Shown one piece after another: positions 8,230 through 17,022 of a stretch of 64,000 nt of DNA. The stretch's first letter is position 1; each line of letters opens with the position of its first letter. The DNA lies in contig JANWWJ010000038.1 of assembly GCA_025056305.1 (NCBI GenBank), positions 62,001-126,000 of the forward strand, read 5' to 3'. The stretch comes from Chitinophagales bacterium. GTDB taxonomy: Bacteria > Bacteroidota > Bacteroidia > Chitinophagales > UBA10324. Under the pieces are notes generated by a model. That model was not told where the DNA came from, did no database searches, and saw nothing but the letters and a program-made list of their open reading frames with translations. The translations under genes and the position numbers were made by a program.

Positions 8230-8634
8230 ATGCGCTTGCTGGTTTTGATATTGCTAACCTGTGTTCTACGTGCCGAAGCACAGAACGTTCAACACTTGCC
8301 GTCTTTAAAAACGCGAAACACGACCGATCCTGTGGTCATGCAATCGCTCTTCTCTGACTCAACGGTAACCAGCACGTTTCTATGGATTCGGGATGAGGTG
8401 CGGCCGCATTATCACGCTACACACAGCGAACATATATATGTGGTTGAGGGAACAGCGCAAATGTTGCTGGGGCATCAGACTTTGTTTTTACGCCCTGGTG
8501 ATCTGGTGTTCATTCCGGCCGGCACCATACATGCGGTGCGCGTCACTAGCAAGGAGCCCTTGAAAGTGCTTTCCATACACACCCCTGCGCACGATGGCTC
8601 AGATCGCGTGTGGGTAGAAAAAACCGGGTGGTGA
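8230..8634 (+). CDS. Secreted single-cupin protein
   Basis: 134 residues: a signal peptide (MRLLVLILLTCVLRAEAQ) followed by a cupin-2 beta-barrel with the first motif HYHATHSEHIYVVEGTAQ and second motif PGDLVFIPAGTIHAV. The metal ligand pattern HxH...E...H is preserved, so a bound metal is plausible. Cupins range from enzymes to sugar-binding proteins, and nothing here fixes the substrate. It lies 15 bases after clpX and probably reads through from it. Confidence 0.85.
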   Translation: MRLLVLILLTCVLRAEAQNVQHLPSLKTRNTTDPVVMQSLFSDSTVTSTFLWIRDEVRPHYHATHSEHIYVVEGTAQMLLGHQTLFLRPGDLVFIPAGTIHAVRVTSKEPLKVLSIHTPAHDGSDRVWVEKTGW

Positions 8635-8659
8635 TCTGTGGGATATCTGGAGAAGCTAC

Positions 8660-8689
8660 TTTGAGCCCTCACCTTTTGGTTTATCTTTG
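8660..8689 (+). promoter_or_regulatory. Promoter of tRNA-Glu
   Basis: TTTG (8660-8663), an 18-base spacer, TATCTTTG (8682-8689), then 13 bases to the tRNA. It is a complete match to the Bacteroidota consensus pair. Confidence 0.7.
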
Positions 8690-8702
8690 CCGGCGCATAA
8701 TT

Positions 8703-8777
8703 GGCGAGTTCGTCTAGGGGTTAGGACGTCTCTCTTTCACGGAGAAAACACGGGTTCGATTCCCGTACTCGCTACCA
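8703..8777 (+). tRNA. tRNA-Glu (anticodon TTC)
   Basis: Acceptor GGCGAGT (8703-8709) pairs with ACTCGCT (8767-8773) with one G-U. The anticodon loop CTTTCAC (8734-8740) holds TTC at 8736-8738. The T arm GGGTTCGATTCCC is standard. Discriminator A (8774) and an encoded CCA (8775-8777) complete the gene. Confidence 0.97.
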
Positions 8778-8803
8778 GGCGCCTTAGGGCGCCATGTTTT
8801 TTT
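8778..8803 (+). terminator. Terminator/attenuator hairpin after tRNA-Glu
   Basis: GGCGCC (8778-8783), loop TTAG, GGCGCC (8788-8793), then ATG and seven T's (8797-8803). It starts directly after the tRNA's CCA and ends 26 bases before the gap start codon, so it separates the tRNA from the glycolytic genes. Confidence 0.7.
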
Positions 8804-8829
8804 ATCATGATCCAGAAAAACCTTTCGCC

Positions 8830-9846
8830 ATGTCTGACATAAAAGTTGCCATTAACGGATTTGGACGCATCGGCCGTCTGGTGTACCGAAAGATTTATCA
8901 GATGGAGGGAATGGACGTCGTAGCCATCAACGACTTAACCAGCCCTCGAATGTTAGCGCATCTGCTCAAGTACGACTCAGCTCAGGGGCGCTTTCATGCC
9001 GATGTGTCAGCTACCGATGATGCCATCGTGGTCAATGGCGACAAAATCCGCATTTACGCTCAGAAAGACCCGGCACAAATCCCGTGGGCTGAGCATCGGG
9101 TGGATGTCGTTCTGGAATGCACCGGCCTTTTTACCGACAAAGTGAAAGCCGAAGCCCATTTGAAAGCCGGTGCTAAAAGGGTGGTGATCTCAGCTCCGGC
9201 TACCGGTGATTTAAAAACGATCGTTTATAACGTCAATCACGACACGCTGGATGGCAGCGAAACGGTAATTTCTTGTGCATCCTGTACGACCAATTGCTTG
9301 GCCCCTATGGCCAAGGTCCTGGATGACAATTTCGGAATTGAGATAGGCTTGATGACGACCATTCACGCCTATACGAACGACCAGGCCACCCAAGATTCAC
9401 CGCATCCCAAGGGCGACTTGCGCCGCGCCCGAGCCGCTGCCCACAACATCGTACCCAACAGCACAGGTGCCGCAAAAGCGATTGGCTTGGTCTTACCTAA
9501 GCTCAAAGGCAAATTGGATGGGGCGGCCCAACGGGTACCTACCATTACCGGCTCCCTCACCGAACTTACCTGCGTGCTGAGCCGGCGGGTTACCCGCGAC
9601 GAAGTGAACGCTGCCATGAAAGCCGCCGCCAATGAGTCGTTTGGGTACACCGAAGATGAAATCGTGAGTTCCGATATCGTCGGAATGGAATACGGCTCAT
9701 TATTTGATGCCACACAAACCAAAATTTTAGAGGTAGGGGAGCGACAACTGGTACGCACCGTAGCATGGTACGACAATGAAATGAGTTATGTAGCCCAACT
9801 GGTGCGCACCATCCGCTATTTTGCTCAGCTGATCTCGCGTTCCTGA
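8830..9846 (+). CDS. gap: Glyceraldehyde-3-phosphate dehydrogenase, type I
   Basis: Oxidises glyceraldehyde 3-phosphate to 1,3-bisphosphoglycerate with NAD(P) in the cytoplasm. The 338 residues from ATG 8830 begin [15 protein letters not shown], the Rossmann signature. The active site [12 protein letters not shown] places the nucleophile at C152, and the C-terminal [12 protein letters not shown] is conserved. A longer reading from 8794 would begin inside the upstream terminator and is rejected. pgk follows after 19 bases, a typical gap-pgk pair. No -7 box was found between the terminator and the gene, so transcription may come from the tRNA-Glu promoter. Confidence 0.97.
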   Translation: MSDIKVAINGFGRIGRLVYRKIYQMEGMDVVAINDLTSPRMLAHLLKYDSAQGRFHADVSATDDAIVVNGDKIRIYAQKDPAQIPWAEHRVDVVLECTGLFTDKVKAEAHLKAGAKRVVISAPATGDLKTIVYNVNHDTLDGSETVISCASCTTNCLAPMAKVLDDNFGIEIGLMTTIHAYTNDQATQDSPHPKGDLRRARAAAHNIVPNSTGAAKAIGLVLPKLKGKLDGAAQRVPTITGSLTELTCVLSRRVTRDEVNAAMKAAANESFGYTEDEIVSSDIVGMEYGSLFDATQTKILEVGERQLVRTVAWYDNEMSYVAQLVRTIRYFAQLISRS

Positions 9847-9865
9847 TTACGTCAAACACTTTAGG

Positions 9866-11080
9866 ATGGACCGTTTGCCCACTCCCGACAATTGTACTTT
9901 TCAGGGCCGCCGAGCCTTGATTCGGGTGGACTTTAATGTTCCTTTAGATAAGAACACAGGCTTGGTGAAAGATGATACGCGCATCCGTGCCTCTTTGCCC
10001 ACTATACGAAAAGTCATCGACGAGGGTGGAAGCGTGATTTTGATGTCGCATCTGGGCAGACCCAAAGGGAAACGCGACGATAAGTATTCGCTCAGGCCGG
10101 TGTATCAATGCTTAAAGGGATTGCTGGATTGTGAGATTTTAATGGTTAACGACTGTATTGGCCCCGAAGTTGAAGCTGCTGCGCAATCGCTCAAGCCCGG
10201 TCAAGTGTTGTTGTTGGAAAATTTGAGGTTTTATCCTGAAGAGGAGCAGGGCGATCGTGCTTTTGCCAGCAAGCTCGCTGATTTAGGTGATGTTTATGTC
10301 AACGATGCATTTGGGGCGGCACACCGTGCACACGCTTCAACGGCTGTGGTCGCAGGATTTTTCCCAACGGATCGTAAATGTTTCGGTTACCTAATGGCAG
10401 CCGAAATAAACAATGCCAACCGGGTGTTGCATCAGTTTACCCGTCCGTTTACAGCCATCATCGGGGGTGCAAAAGTTTCAGACAAAATTTTGGTCTTGCA
10501 GCGTCTGCTGGAGCTGGCCGACAATGTATTGATTGGCGGAGGTATGGCATATACCTTCTTCAAGGCCTTAGGGGGCAACGTTGGAAATTCCTTATGCGAA
10601 GAAGACAGGCTGGAAACTGCCCGGCAGCTGTTGGATACAGCTCAGAGCAAAGGCGTTAACTTATTACTACCTCAAGACAGCGTCACGGCCAGCGCCTTTA
10701 GCAACGATGCCAACATAAGTATTTGCCCCAGTCATCAAATCAGTTCAGGTTACATGGCCCTGGATATTGGCCCTCAGGCCAGAGAGGAATTCCGTAGAGT
10801 GATTATTTCATCACACACTGTTTTATGGAACGGTCCTTTGGGGGTGTTTGAGTTCGAAAATTTTCAAGAAGGTACACGGGCCATTGCTGAAGCAGTGGCT
10901 GAAGCCACTTCCCGAGGAGCCTTTTCCTTAGTAGGTGGTGGAGATTCGGTGGCCGCTGTTAACCGCTTTGGACTTGCGGAACGCATCAGTTTCGTGTCAA
11001 CCGGAGGCGGAGCTCTATTGGAATACTTCGAGGGAAAGACATTGCCGGGCGTAGCAGCTATTCTTAATCTCAATGCTTAA
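9866..11080 (+). CDS. pgk: Phosphoglycerate kinase
   Basis: Transfers the acyl phosphate of 1,3-bisphosphoglycerate to ADP. The 404 residues show the N-domain signature RALIRVDFNVPL, the substrate motif SHLGRPKG, GGAKVSDKI in the hinge region and the nucleotide-binding GGGDSVAAV near the C-terminus. Full length and intact. It sits 19 bases downstream of gap. Confidence 0.97.
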   Translation: MDRLPTPDNCTFQGRRALIRVDFNVPLDKNTGLVKDDTRIRASLPTIRKVIDEGGSVILMSHLGRPKGKRDDKYSLRPVYQCLKGLLDCEILMVNDCIGPEVEAAAQSLKPGQVLLLENLRFYPEEEQGDRAFASKLADLGDVYVNDAFGAAHRAHASTAVVAGFFPTDRKCFGYLMAAEINNANRVLHQFTRPFTAIIGGAKVSDKILVLQRLLELADNVLIGGGMAYTFFKALGGNVGNSLCEEDRLETARQLLDTAQSKGVNLLLPQDSVTASAFSNDANISICPSHQISSGYMALDIGPQAREEFRRVIISSHTVLWNGPLGVFEFENFQEGTRAIAEAVAEATSRGAFSLVGGGDSVAAVNRFGLAERISFVSTGGGALLEYFEGKTLPGVAAILNLNA

Positions 11081-11143
11081 AATGGTTTAGATGCCCGCGC
11101 GGAGATGCTGGCTGTTTAGCTTTGCCCTACTGAGTTGCAAGCG

Positions 11144-12550
11144 ATGATTTTTCTGTTACCGTTATGGTGGTTGGCCGGTGGCTTTAGTGCCGCATTTCCG
11201 GCAAATGCTATTACCGAAGCTGCCCCCAAAGAGAGTCCGGGCCTTTACCTTTCCACGGCAGCCGCCGTCCCCTTGCATCGCGATGTACATGCCGCCTGTG
11301 CCGTAGATATTTCATTCAGTAAGGGATTTACCCCACGCGACATCTTGGCCGACTCGTATGTAAAATTTGTTCAATCGTTTAATTTTTATTCACTGCAATA
11401 CAGTGGGGGCAGTACAGCCGACCACGACCATGTGGTTGTGGGAGACACACGCATCTATGGCGGCGCCGGCGACGGGTACAACATCCGCGTTGAAGATGTG
11501 CGGGCCCGCGGAGAAGACATTCGCACCATCCTCGATGGGGTGGGAACGGTGAAGTTTAATAAAGATTTTTTTAATGAATATTGTGCGTTGCTGCGCAAGC
11601 TGGACATTCGCGGCGACGTCATCGCCAACGTTCAAAGCGGCACTTTGGAAGAATTGATGTGGAAAATCGAACAGGCGCGCGCCCGGCGCGCCATTTTCGG
11701 AATGGAACAGAATTTAGCAAGTAATGCCCATGTATTTCCGGATGGCTTAGCCTATCGTCGAAAAATCGAAGATTGGATTCGGGCGGTCAAGCAACGTTAT
11801 CCGCAGGTGATATGCGTCATCGATGCTGCCCCCATTTATGCCAACAAGCCTAAAGCACTGGCCTGGAACCGCCAGCTCAGCGGCATGCTTGGTGATGAGG
11901 CCCGATTATACGTATGGGATAAAGACCTAACCATATGGTCTGACCAATGGGCCGATAACCAGCAAGCTATGCACAAAATTTTTTCGGAAACGTTGCCGGA
12001 CTGGATCCGCCTCTTTTCCCAGCAATTTCCGGACAAAAAAATTGCCATTTGCCAATGGGGCCTCAAACCCAAGTCGCCAATATTTAACACCATGGCGGCT
12101 TGCATGTATATCGGTCGCTTTTATCAGTTCTTAATTGATTACAACAGAAGCCATAACAACCATGTGGGTTATGCCTGCTATATGTCGCTCAAAAGCTTAA
12201 ATCGCGGTGATGGAGTTATTTTAAATCATGCCGCTGCCCTGCAGTTGTGCGGTCGGTTGTTTGATGCAGAAGGGATGGTCGCTGAATTGAAAGTGGTAGG
12301 GCTGCCTGGTGTTCATGGAGTAGCTGTTGAGCGGGAAAAGGAAATGCGTCTGTTGTTGATCAATGAATCAGGCAGCGTTGTACAGATACCTGTTTTGATG
12401 ATGAACCAACGACCCGTCGAAGCAGTTTTTGAGGTCAGCAGTCTGTTTGCCGATACACCGATGACGCAGCAGATCAAGCAGCAGCGTACCGTGCAGGACC
12501 GTGTGGTTTTGCCGGCCTTTTCCGTAAATGTTGTCAGCTTCAACAAATAA
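11144..12550 (+). CDS. Secreted glycosidase-like TIM-barrel protein, possibly inactive
   Basis: I do not recognise a named family with certainty. The 468 residues start with a signal peptide (MIFLLPLWWLAGGFSAAFPA). The pattern then suggests a (beta/alpha)8 barrel of the arabinofuranosidase/GH-A type: VIANVQSGTLEEL, IFGMEQNLASN (E188), VICVIDAAPIY, and IAICQWGLKP, ending in a small beta domain (from ~390). In active GH-A enzymes the last-but-one barrel strand normally carries the nucleophile Glu in a T-E-W-like motif; here it reads C-Q-W (Q304). Start at ATG 11144, not TTG 11135. It precedes an RDD gene by 8 bases. Function is an inference. Confidence 0.6.
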   Translation: MIFLLPLWWLAGGFSAAFPANAITEAAPKESPGLYLSTAAAVPLHRDVHAACAVDISFSKGFTPRDILADSYVKFVQSFNFYSLQYSGGSTADHDHVVVGDTRIYGGAGDGYNIRVEDVRARGEDIRTILDGVGTVKFNKDFFNEYCALLRKLDIRGDVIANVQSGTLEELMWKIEQARARRAIFGMEQNLASNAHVFPDGLAYRRKIEDWIRAVKQRYPQVICVIDAAPIYANKPKALAWNRQLSGMLGDEARLYVWDKDLTIWSDQWADNQQAMHKIFSETLPDWIRLFSQQFPDKKIAICQWGLKPKSPIFNTMAACMYIGRFYQFLIDYNRSHNNHVGYACYMSLKSLNRGDGVILNHAAALQLCGRLFDAEGMVAELKVVGLPGVHGVAVEREKEMRLLLINESGSVVQIPVLMMNQRPVEAVFEVSSLFADTPMTQQIKQQRTVQDRVVLPAFSVNVVSFNK

Positions 12551-12558
12551 CCGACTCC

Positions 12559-13110
12559 GTGAACAAGGCCAGGCCAGATGTTGTGGACCGGTTGTTGCAA
12601 CGAATCGGTTGGCAGGTAGTTGCTGAGGACGAACGAAATTTGGCTACCTTTTTACAGCGTGCCATAGCCCGACTCGTTGACACGGCTGCAGTCATGGCCA
12701 TAGCCTATGCCCTGCAAGAGGTTTTCATTTACTTCCTTCGTAAAGGCAACATCGTCAACGAAGCTTATGTGATCAATAGTGTGAAAGAGGCTATTCCTGC
12801 ATTGGCGCTTATCCTTTGGGTGATCGTTTATTCGCCTGTGCTGGAAAGCACAGGGGGTACCTTAGGAAAGCGGCTGGTGGGCATCCGCCTGGTAGAACTA
12901 AAAACGGGTCAGATTCCCCCATTCCGGACGGCAGCAGCGCGGGCTTGGATTTATTTGATTTTCGTAGTGCTTTTTGTGGTGCCAGCCGTGGTGAGCTGTT
13001 TAGCTTATTTTATTTCAGATTACCGGCAAACGTGGCACGACAAGCTTACAGGGTTGATTTGCATTAAAACGGTGCGGAGGCCGGCTGTCGAAAGTTCGGC
13101 AAAGTATTAA
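12559..13110 (+). CDS. RDD-family membrane protein
   Basis: 183 residues with the RDD hallmarks: FLQRAIARLVDTAAVMAI in the first membrane segment, GGTLGKRLVGIRLV between segments, and a terminal hydrophobic hairpin followed by YRQTWHDKLTG. Three to four membrane segments are visible. Family members have been linked to ion or solute homeostasis, but the role is usually unknown. The GTG start at 12559 lies 8 bases after the preceding stop, implying co-transcription. Confidence 0.85.
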   Translation: MNKARPDVVDRLLQRIGWQVVAEDERNLATFLQRAIARLVDTAAVMAIAYALQEVFIYFLRKGNIVNEAYVINSVKEAIPALALILWVIVYSPVLESTGGTLGKRLVGIRLVELKTGQIPPFRTAAARAWIYLIFVVLFVVPAVVSCLAYFISDYRQTWHDKLTGLICIKTVRRPAVESSAKY

Positions 13111-13142
13111 GCCCTAAGTCGGCAGGTCGAAACGATAAATGC

Positions 13143-13150
13143 TAAATTTG
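13143..13150 (+). promoter_or_regulatory. -7 promoter box of the Omp28-like gene
   Basis: TAAATTTG matches TAnnTTTG exactly, 18 bases before the start codon. The upstream element is not recognisable. Confidence 0.45.
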
Positions 13151-13168
13151 AATCGTTAATTTTTTTGA

Positions 13169-15199
13169 ATGATGAAGCGAATTTTTAATTACCTGTTTGC
13201 CGTTTTATGGCTTAGTGCAGAGGGTCAGGCTTTTCGCTATGCCGTATTTGAGCATTTTACGCAGGCCAGTTGTGGCCCCTGTGCGGCGCAGAATCCGGGT
13301 TTTCAAGCATCGATCATCGATCCTAATCCGCACACCGTTCGCCACATTGCCTATCATACTTCATGGCCTGGCGTTGATCCCATGTATAGTGAAAACCCGG
13401 CGGCCAGCAATACGCGCGTCAACTACTACGGCATTACCGGTGTGCCTACCGTCGTGTTGCAGGGAAATTACAAGAAAGGCTTGCCCGGCATCATGACCAT
13501 GGACGATGTAACCCATATTACCTCTCAAAGCAGCCCGGTCAAAATCACGGTGACCGACGTGGACAATGGCACTACCCATGATGTCACTGTTCGCATAAAA
13601 TCCGTAGGGACGCCGCCCACCGGCTCATTCCGATTGTTGAACGTAATTATTGAACGCAACATCTGGTACACGACGCCGCCGGGCACCAACGGAGAAACCT
13701 ATTTCCCCAATGTGATGCGATATATATTGCCCACCAATAGTGGTACTCTTATTACGCTTCCGGCACAAGGAAGTGAAGCAGTCTATACCTATTCTTACAC
13801 GGAAGACCCTGACTGGAATATGGCCGAGATAGGTGTCGTTTCCTTTCTGCAGCATGCCACGACAAAAGAAATTCTTAATGCAGGATCGACGTTTGATGAA
13901 GTGCAAAACGCACTTCTGGCAGCTCCTTCTGACCGAGCTGTCGATGCACCTGCAGGACAAACCATCGCATTTCCTTTTTCGGTCGGCAACGGAGGTGATG
14001 CCAGCGAACAGTTTGTGCTCACCGTAATCAGCGATGCACCGTCGGACTGGTCCATGTCGTTGCTTGCCGATGGTTTGCCACTCAGCACGCCCGCCACCTT
14101 ATCGCTGCAGGCTGGTGAATGGAAAAATTTGTCATTGGAAGTTGTGCCCTCAGCAACTCCTGCCTTTGCCAACTACGAAATCACCGTTAGCTCGGTCGAT
14201 AATCCACTTGCTCCCTCGCTCAAAACCACCGTTCATGTCGTGAGCGGCATTACCGATTTGATTGTAAATAATGCCGGCACTAACGGCGTTACACCTGGTA
14301 ATGCCTCCCTTTGGGAAGCAGACTACATCAACGGACTAGTTTACAGCAACAACACAAGCTTTGATGCCGTTCTTCATCCGCACGTAGTTACGGCCTGGAA
14401 GCATGGATCAATGCAGCAGGTCAAGCATTTATATTTCAACGTGGGGTGGACGTTCCCGGGGCTGCCTGAAGACATGGTGACCATGCTGGCAGAATTCCTC
14501 AACGCAGGAGGTAATGTTTTGATCAGTGGTCAGGACGTGGCATGGGAAACATTTGACAATGCGAATTCACCTTACGCTTCAGCCAACAAACAGAATTTTC
14601 TTAAAACATACTTCAAGGTAAACTTTTCCAGCGATGGAAATACGTCGAATAATCCGCTGACAGCTAATATGAATGACCTTTACACGAGTGTCCCGTCGGC
14701 TCCCATAAATGCCTATTATGGCTCTTCGTACTTCTATCCCGACCAGCTCAAATTGATGACCGGCGGAATACCTATTTTCTACTACAACAACCTGACGACA
14801 AAAATTGCGGGCATCAGAGCCGCAAGCGGGACGTACAAGACCGTTTTTCTGGGCGTGGGTTTGGAAATGATTGGCACCACCAACGACCGGAATAATATTA
14901 TAAAAACCACGCATGATTGGTTTCATGGACTTATCGGTGATGAAGATTGGACGCATGCGTTTTCTGCTTTTCAGGCATTTCCGCAACCCGCGGCCTCGGT
15001 CCTTCGGCTTCAGCTCCCTCAATCAAGCGGTAGGCTGGAAGCCTTTGATGTATTTGGTCGCCTGATCCACCACGAGGAATTGTCCACTCCCACGACGCTG
15101 AGGGAATGGGATATTTCCTCGTGGGCTTCAGGGCAGTATGTGGTTCGGTTCCGTAATAATGATTTTCAGCAAAGCCTGTTGATTAGTGTGGTGCGTTAG
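13169..15199 (+). CDS. Omp28-like thioredoxin-fold protein with T9SS sorting domain
   Basis: 676 residues. After a signal peptide (to ~QA, residue 21) comes an Omp28-type thioredoxin-like domain: FEHFTQASCGPCAAQNPGF contains a CGPC motif, and YYGITGVPTVVLQG supplies the cis-Pro loop. Ig-like beta domains and a ThuA/subtilisin-associated-like region (GGNVLISGQDVAWETF) follow. The last ~75 residues (FPQPAASVLRLQLP to the end) are a type A T9SS sorting domain, so it should be exported across the outer membrane. An intact CGPC suggests surface thiol chemistry, which is unproven. Confidence 0.82.
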   Translation: MMKRIFNYLFAVLWLSAEGQAFRYAVFEHFTQASCGPCAAQNPGFQASIIDPNPHTVRHIAYHTSWPGVDPMYSENPAASNTRVNYYGITGVPTVVLQGNYKKGLPGIMTMDDVTHITSQSSPVKITVTDVDNGTTHDVTVRIKSVGTPPTGSFRLLNVIIERNIWYTTPPGTNGETYFPNVMRYILPTNSGTLITLPAQGSEAVYTYSYTEDPDWNMAEIGVVSFLQHATTKEILNAGSTFDEVQNALLAAPSDRAVDAPAGQTIAFPFSVGNGGDASEQFVLTVISDAPSDWSMSLLADGLPLSTPATLSLQAGEWKNLSLEVVPSATPAFANYEITVSSVDNPLAPSLKTTVHVVSGITDLIVNNAGTNGVTPGNASLWEADYINGLVYSNNTSFDAVLHPHVVTAWKHGSMQQVKHLYFNVGWTFPGLPEDMVTMLAEFLNAGGNVLISGQDVAWETFDNANSPYASANKQNFLKTYFKVNFSSDGNTSNNPLTANMNDLYTSVPSAPINAYYGSSYFYPDQLKLMTGGIPIFYYNNLTTKIAGIRAASGTYKTVFLGVGLEMIGTTNDRNNIIKTTHDWFHGLIGDEDWTHAFSAFQAFPQPAASVLRLQLPQSSGRLEAFDVFGRLIHHEELSTPTTLREWDISSWASGQYVVRFRNNDFQQSLLISVVR

Positions 15200-15212
15200 C
15201 GAGGGTTGCCGC

Positions 15213-15869
15213 TTAGGTTGCCGGTTTGCGAAGAATGAAAAATAGTTCGCGTCCTTGGCGAGGAGCAGCGGAATTCAGAGCAGGCTGCATACAGACGGTT
15301 TCAAAATAGGGGTGGAATAGTTCTATGTATTCTTGATCTGTTCCACCAAAAGGAGGGCCGCTGGCTCCGCATAAATGATCGTTGAAGAGCAGGCCCACCA
15401 GGCGGCCGCCGGGAACCAAAAGCCTATTCATGTGTTTGGCATAGTCGTGCCGGAACGACGGAGGCAAGGCGCAGAAAAAGGTGTGCTCGATAATGAGGTC
15501 GTATTGCCCGTGATGATTAAAAAAATCTTCACAAATGACCTGGGCATGCGGAAAATCAGGTACGCGCCGTTTAAATGATTCCAAAGCAGCTTCTGCAAAG
15601 TCCAGCACCCAAACATTTTGAAATCCTTTTTTCCAAAGGTATTCGGCTTCATAGCCATTGCCCGCGCCCGGAATAAGGACGCGTAAAGTAGTAGGAGCTA
15701 TTTGGTCAAAAAACTCTCGCAATGGTGGGGAGACCTCACCTAAATCCCACCCAATGGCACCTTCCAGCCAGCGTTGCTGCCAATAAGCCGCACTTCGTGG
15801 ATCCATACCAACAAATGACTGGTTCGTTGCAGGCTCAAAACGCTGTGGTTGCATACCCGGCAAATCCAT
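15213..15869 (-). CDS. TPMT-family SAM-dependent methyltransferase
   Basis: 218 residues of the thiopurine/thiol methyltransferase family: AAYWQQRWLEGAIGWDLGEVSPPL at the N-terminus, SAM motif I VLIPGAGNGYEAEYL, and IIEHTFFCALPP. Relatives methylate thiols, halides or tellurite, and the acceptor cannot be told from sequence. The gene is convergent with the Omp28-like gene (13-base gap) and divergent from the following lipoprotein. Start at 15869; an internal Met22 is possible. Confidence 0.85.
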   Translation of the reverse strand: MDLPGMQPQRFEPATNQSFVGMDPRSAAYWQQRWLEGAIGWDLGEVSPPLREFFDQIAPTTLRVLIPGAGNGYEAEYLWKKGFQNVWVLDFAEAALESFKRRVPDFPHAQVICEDFFNHHGQYDLIIEHTFFCALPPSFRHDYAKHMNRLLVPGGRLVGLLFNDHLCGASGPPFGGTDQEYIELFHPYFETVCMQPALNSAAPRQGRELFFILRKPAT

Positions 15870-15935
15870 TCAGCTTGATGTGCATGTTTCTAACATGGGA
15901 AACTTTTTCTTATGAAATACGAATAAATTTTCGTT

Positions 15936-15943
15936 TAACTTTG
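15936..15943 (+). promoter_or_regulatory. -7 promoter box of the lipoprotein gene
   Basis: TAACTTTG is an exact TAnnTTTG, 34 bases before the ATG at 15978. The upstream element is weak. Confidence 0.5.
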
Positions 15944-15977
15944 GCCGCTCCCAAAGGAGATTGTTAATTTTTAACAC

Positions 15978-16565
15978 ATGAAAGAGTTAAAAATAGTTCT
16001 CATTTTTCTTATCGGGTTGACTTTTGTCTTGCCGTGGGGTGGATGCAAAAAAGGTCCGGAAGATCCGTTCTTTTCGATCTGGTCGCGAAAAAGCCGTGTG
16101 GTAGGCGATTGGAAAATCGTAGAATATAAAATCAATTTTATCGATTCCTTGCGTCGGGTCATTGACAGCATGGTCATCAATGGTCCTTGTGGTATCGAAA
16201 CTACAAAGGTGGTGCACTACTACAATTACAAGTGGACCTTTACCGATGAGGGGAACTTCACCGAAATCCTAAAAATCCTTCAGGAAACTTCCACCGATAT
16301 TCAGGTTAACAACGTCAACTGCCCGGATGAATTGCTGTTAGATAGCGTGACGGCGACCACCCTTTTGAACTGGAATTTCACGGGTAACATCGGTGAGTAT
16401 AAAAACAAAGAACAGCTGCTGTTGTACGACCCTGAAACGCAAGAGACCATTATCTATGATATCATCATGCTGCGTTCCAAAGAAATGAAGCTTCAGAACG
16501 TTAAGGTAGACCCACAGACAAATTTGGCTACCGTAACAGACATCAGGCTGGAGGCCATTAAGTAG
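15978..16565 (+). CDS. Lipocalin-like lipoprotein of unknown function
   Basis: 195 residues with a lipoprotein signal (hydrophobic run ending LPWGGC, acyl Cys at residue 23). The mature part begins with VVGDWKIVEYKINF and continues as alternating strands, a pattern common in the small lipocalin-like lipoproteins of Bacteroidota. No catalytic motif is seen. It is convergent with smpB (7-base gap). Function unknown. Confidence 0.72.
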   Translation: MKELKIVLIFLIGLTFVLPWGGCKKGPEDPFFSIWSRKSRVVGDWKIVEYKINFIDSLRRVIDSMVINGPCGIETTKVVHYYNYKWTFTDEGNFTEILKILQETSTDIQVNNVNCPDELLLDSVTATTLLNWNFTGNIGEYKNKEQLLLYDPETQETIIYDIIMLRSKEMKLQNVKVDPQTNLATVTDIRLEAIK

Positions 16566-16572
16566 GTTGGGT

Positions 16573-17022
16573 TTATTCTAATTGGGGCGAACGGGTTCGT
16601 CGGCGAGCTTCGCGGTCGAGCATCGCTTGTCTTTTGTCGTAAAGTTTTTTTCCGCGGGCCAGGGCTATTTCCATTTTGGCGTAGCCACTGTCGGCAATGA
16701 AAATGCGTACGGGCACAATGGTTAAGCCTTTTTCCTTAACTCTGCTTTGCAGTTTTTGTAACTCCTGAGCCTTCAACAGAAGCTTTCGGGGCCGCATGGG
16801 ATCGTGGTTGAAACGACCGGCATGCTCGTAGGGCGATATATTAAGATTTTTTACCCATAATTCGCCTCTGGAAAAATAGCACCAGGCGTCGGTAAAGGAA
16901 ACCTTACCCTGACGGATGCTTTTGATTTCGGTACCGGTAAGCACCATGCCCGCGGTGTAGCGTTCCAGCAGCTCGTATTCATAGCCCGCTTTTCGGTTTC
17001 GGATTTCTCTCACAGAACTCAT
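16573..17022 (-). CDS. smpB: SsrA-binding protein
   Basis: Partner of tmRNA in rescue of stalled ribosomes. The 149 residues are typical: IRNRKAGYEYELLERYTAGMVLTGTEIKSIRQGKVSF, the core NISPYEHAG and PMRPRKLLL, and a basic C-terminal tail (KKLYDKRQAMLDREARRR) that enters the mRNA channel. The tmRNA gene is not in this window. Its ATG overlaps the stop of the upstream thioesterase gene as ATGA, so they are translationally coupled. Confidence 0.97.
   Translation of the reverse strand: MSSVREIRNRKAGYEYELLERYTAGMVLTGTEIKSIRQGKVSFTDAWCYFSRGELWVKNLNISPYEHAGRFNHDPMRPRKLLLKAQELQKLQSRVKEKGLTIVPVRIFIADSGYAKMEIALARGKKLYDKRQAMLDREARRRTRSPQLE

Noticed and set aside
8794-8829. Earlier in-frame start for gap
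   Set aside because: It begins inside the terminator hairpin/T-run, and the added residues precede the conserved N-terminus of GAPDH.
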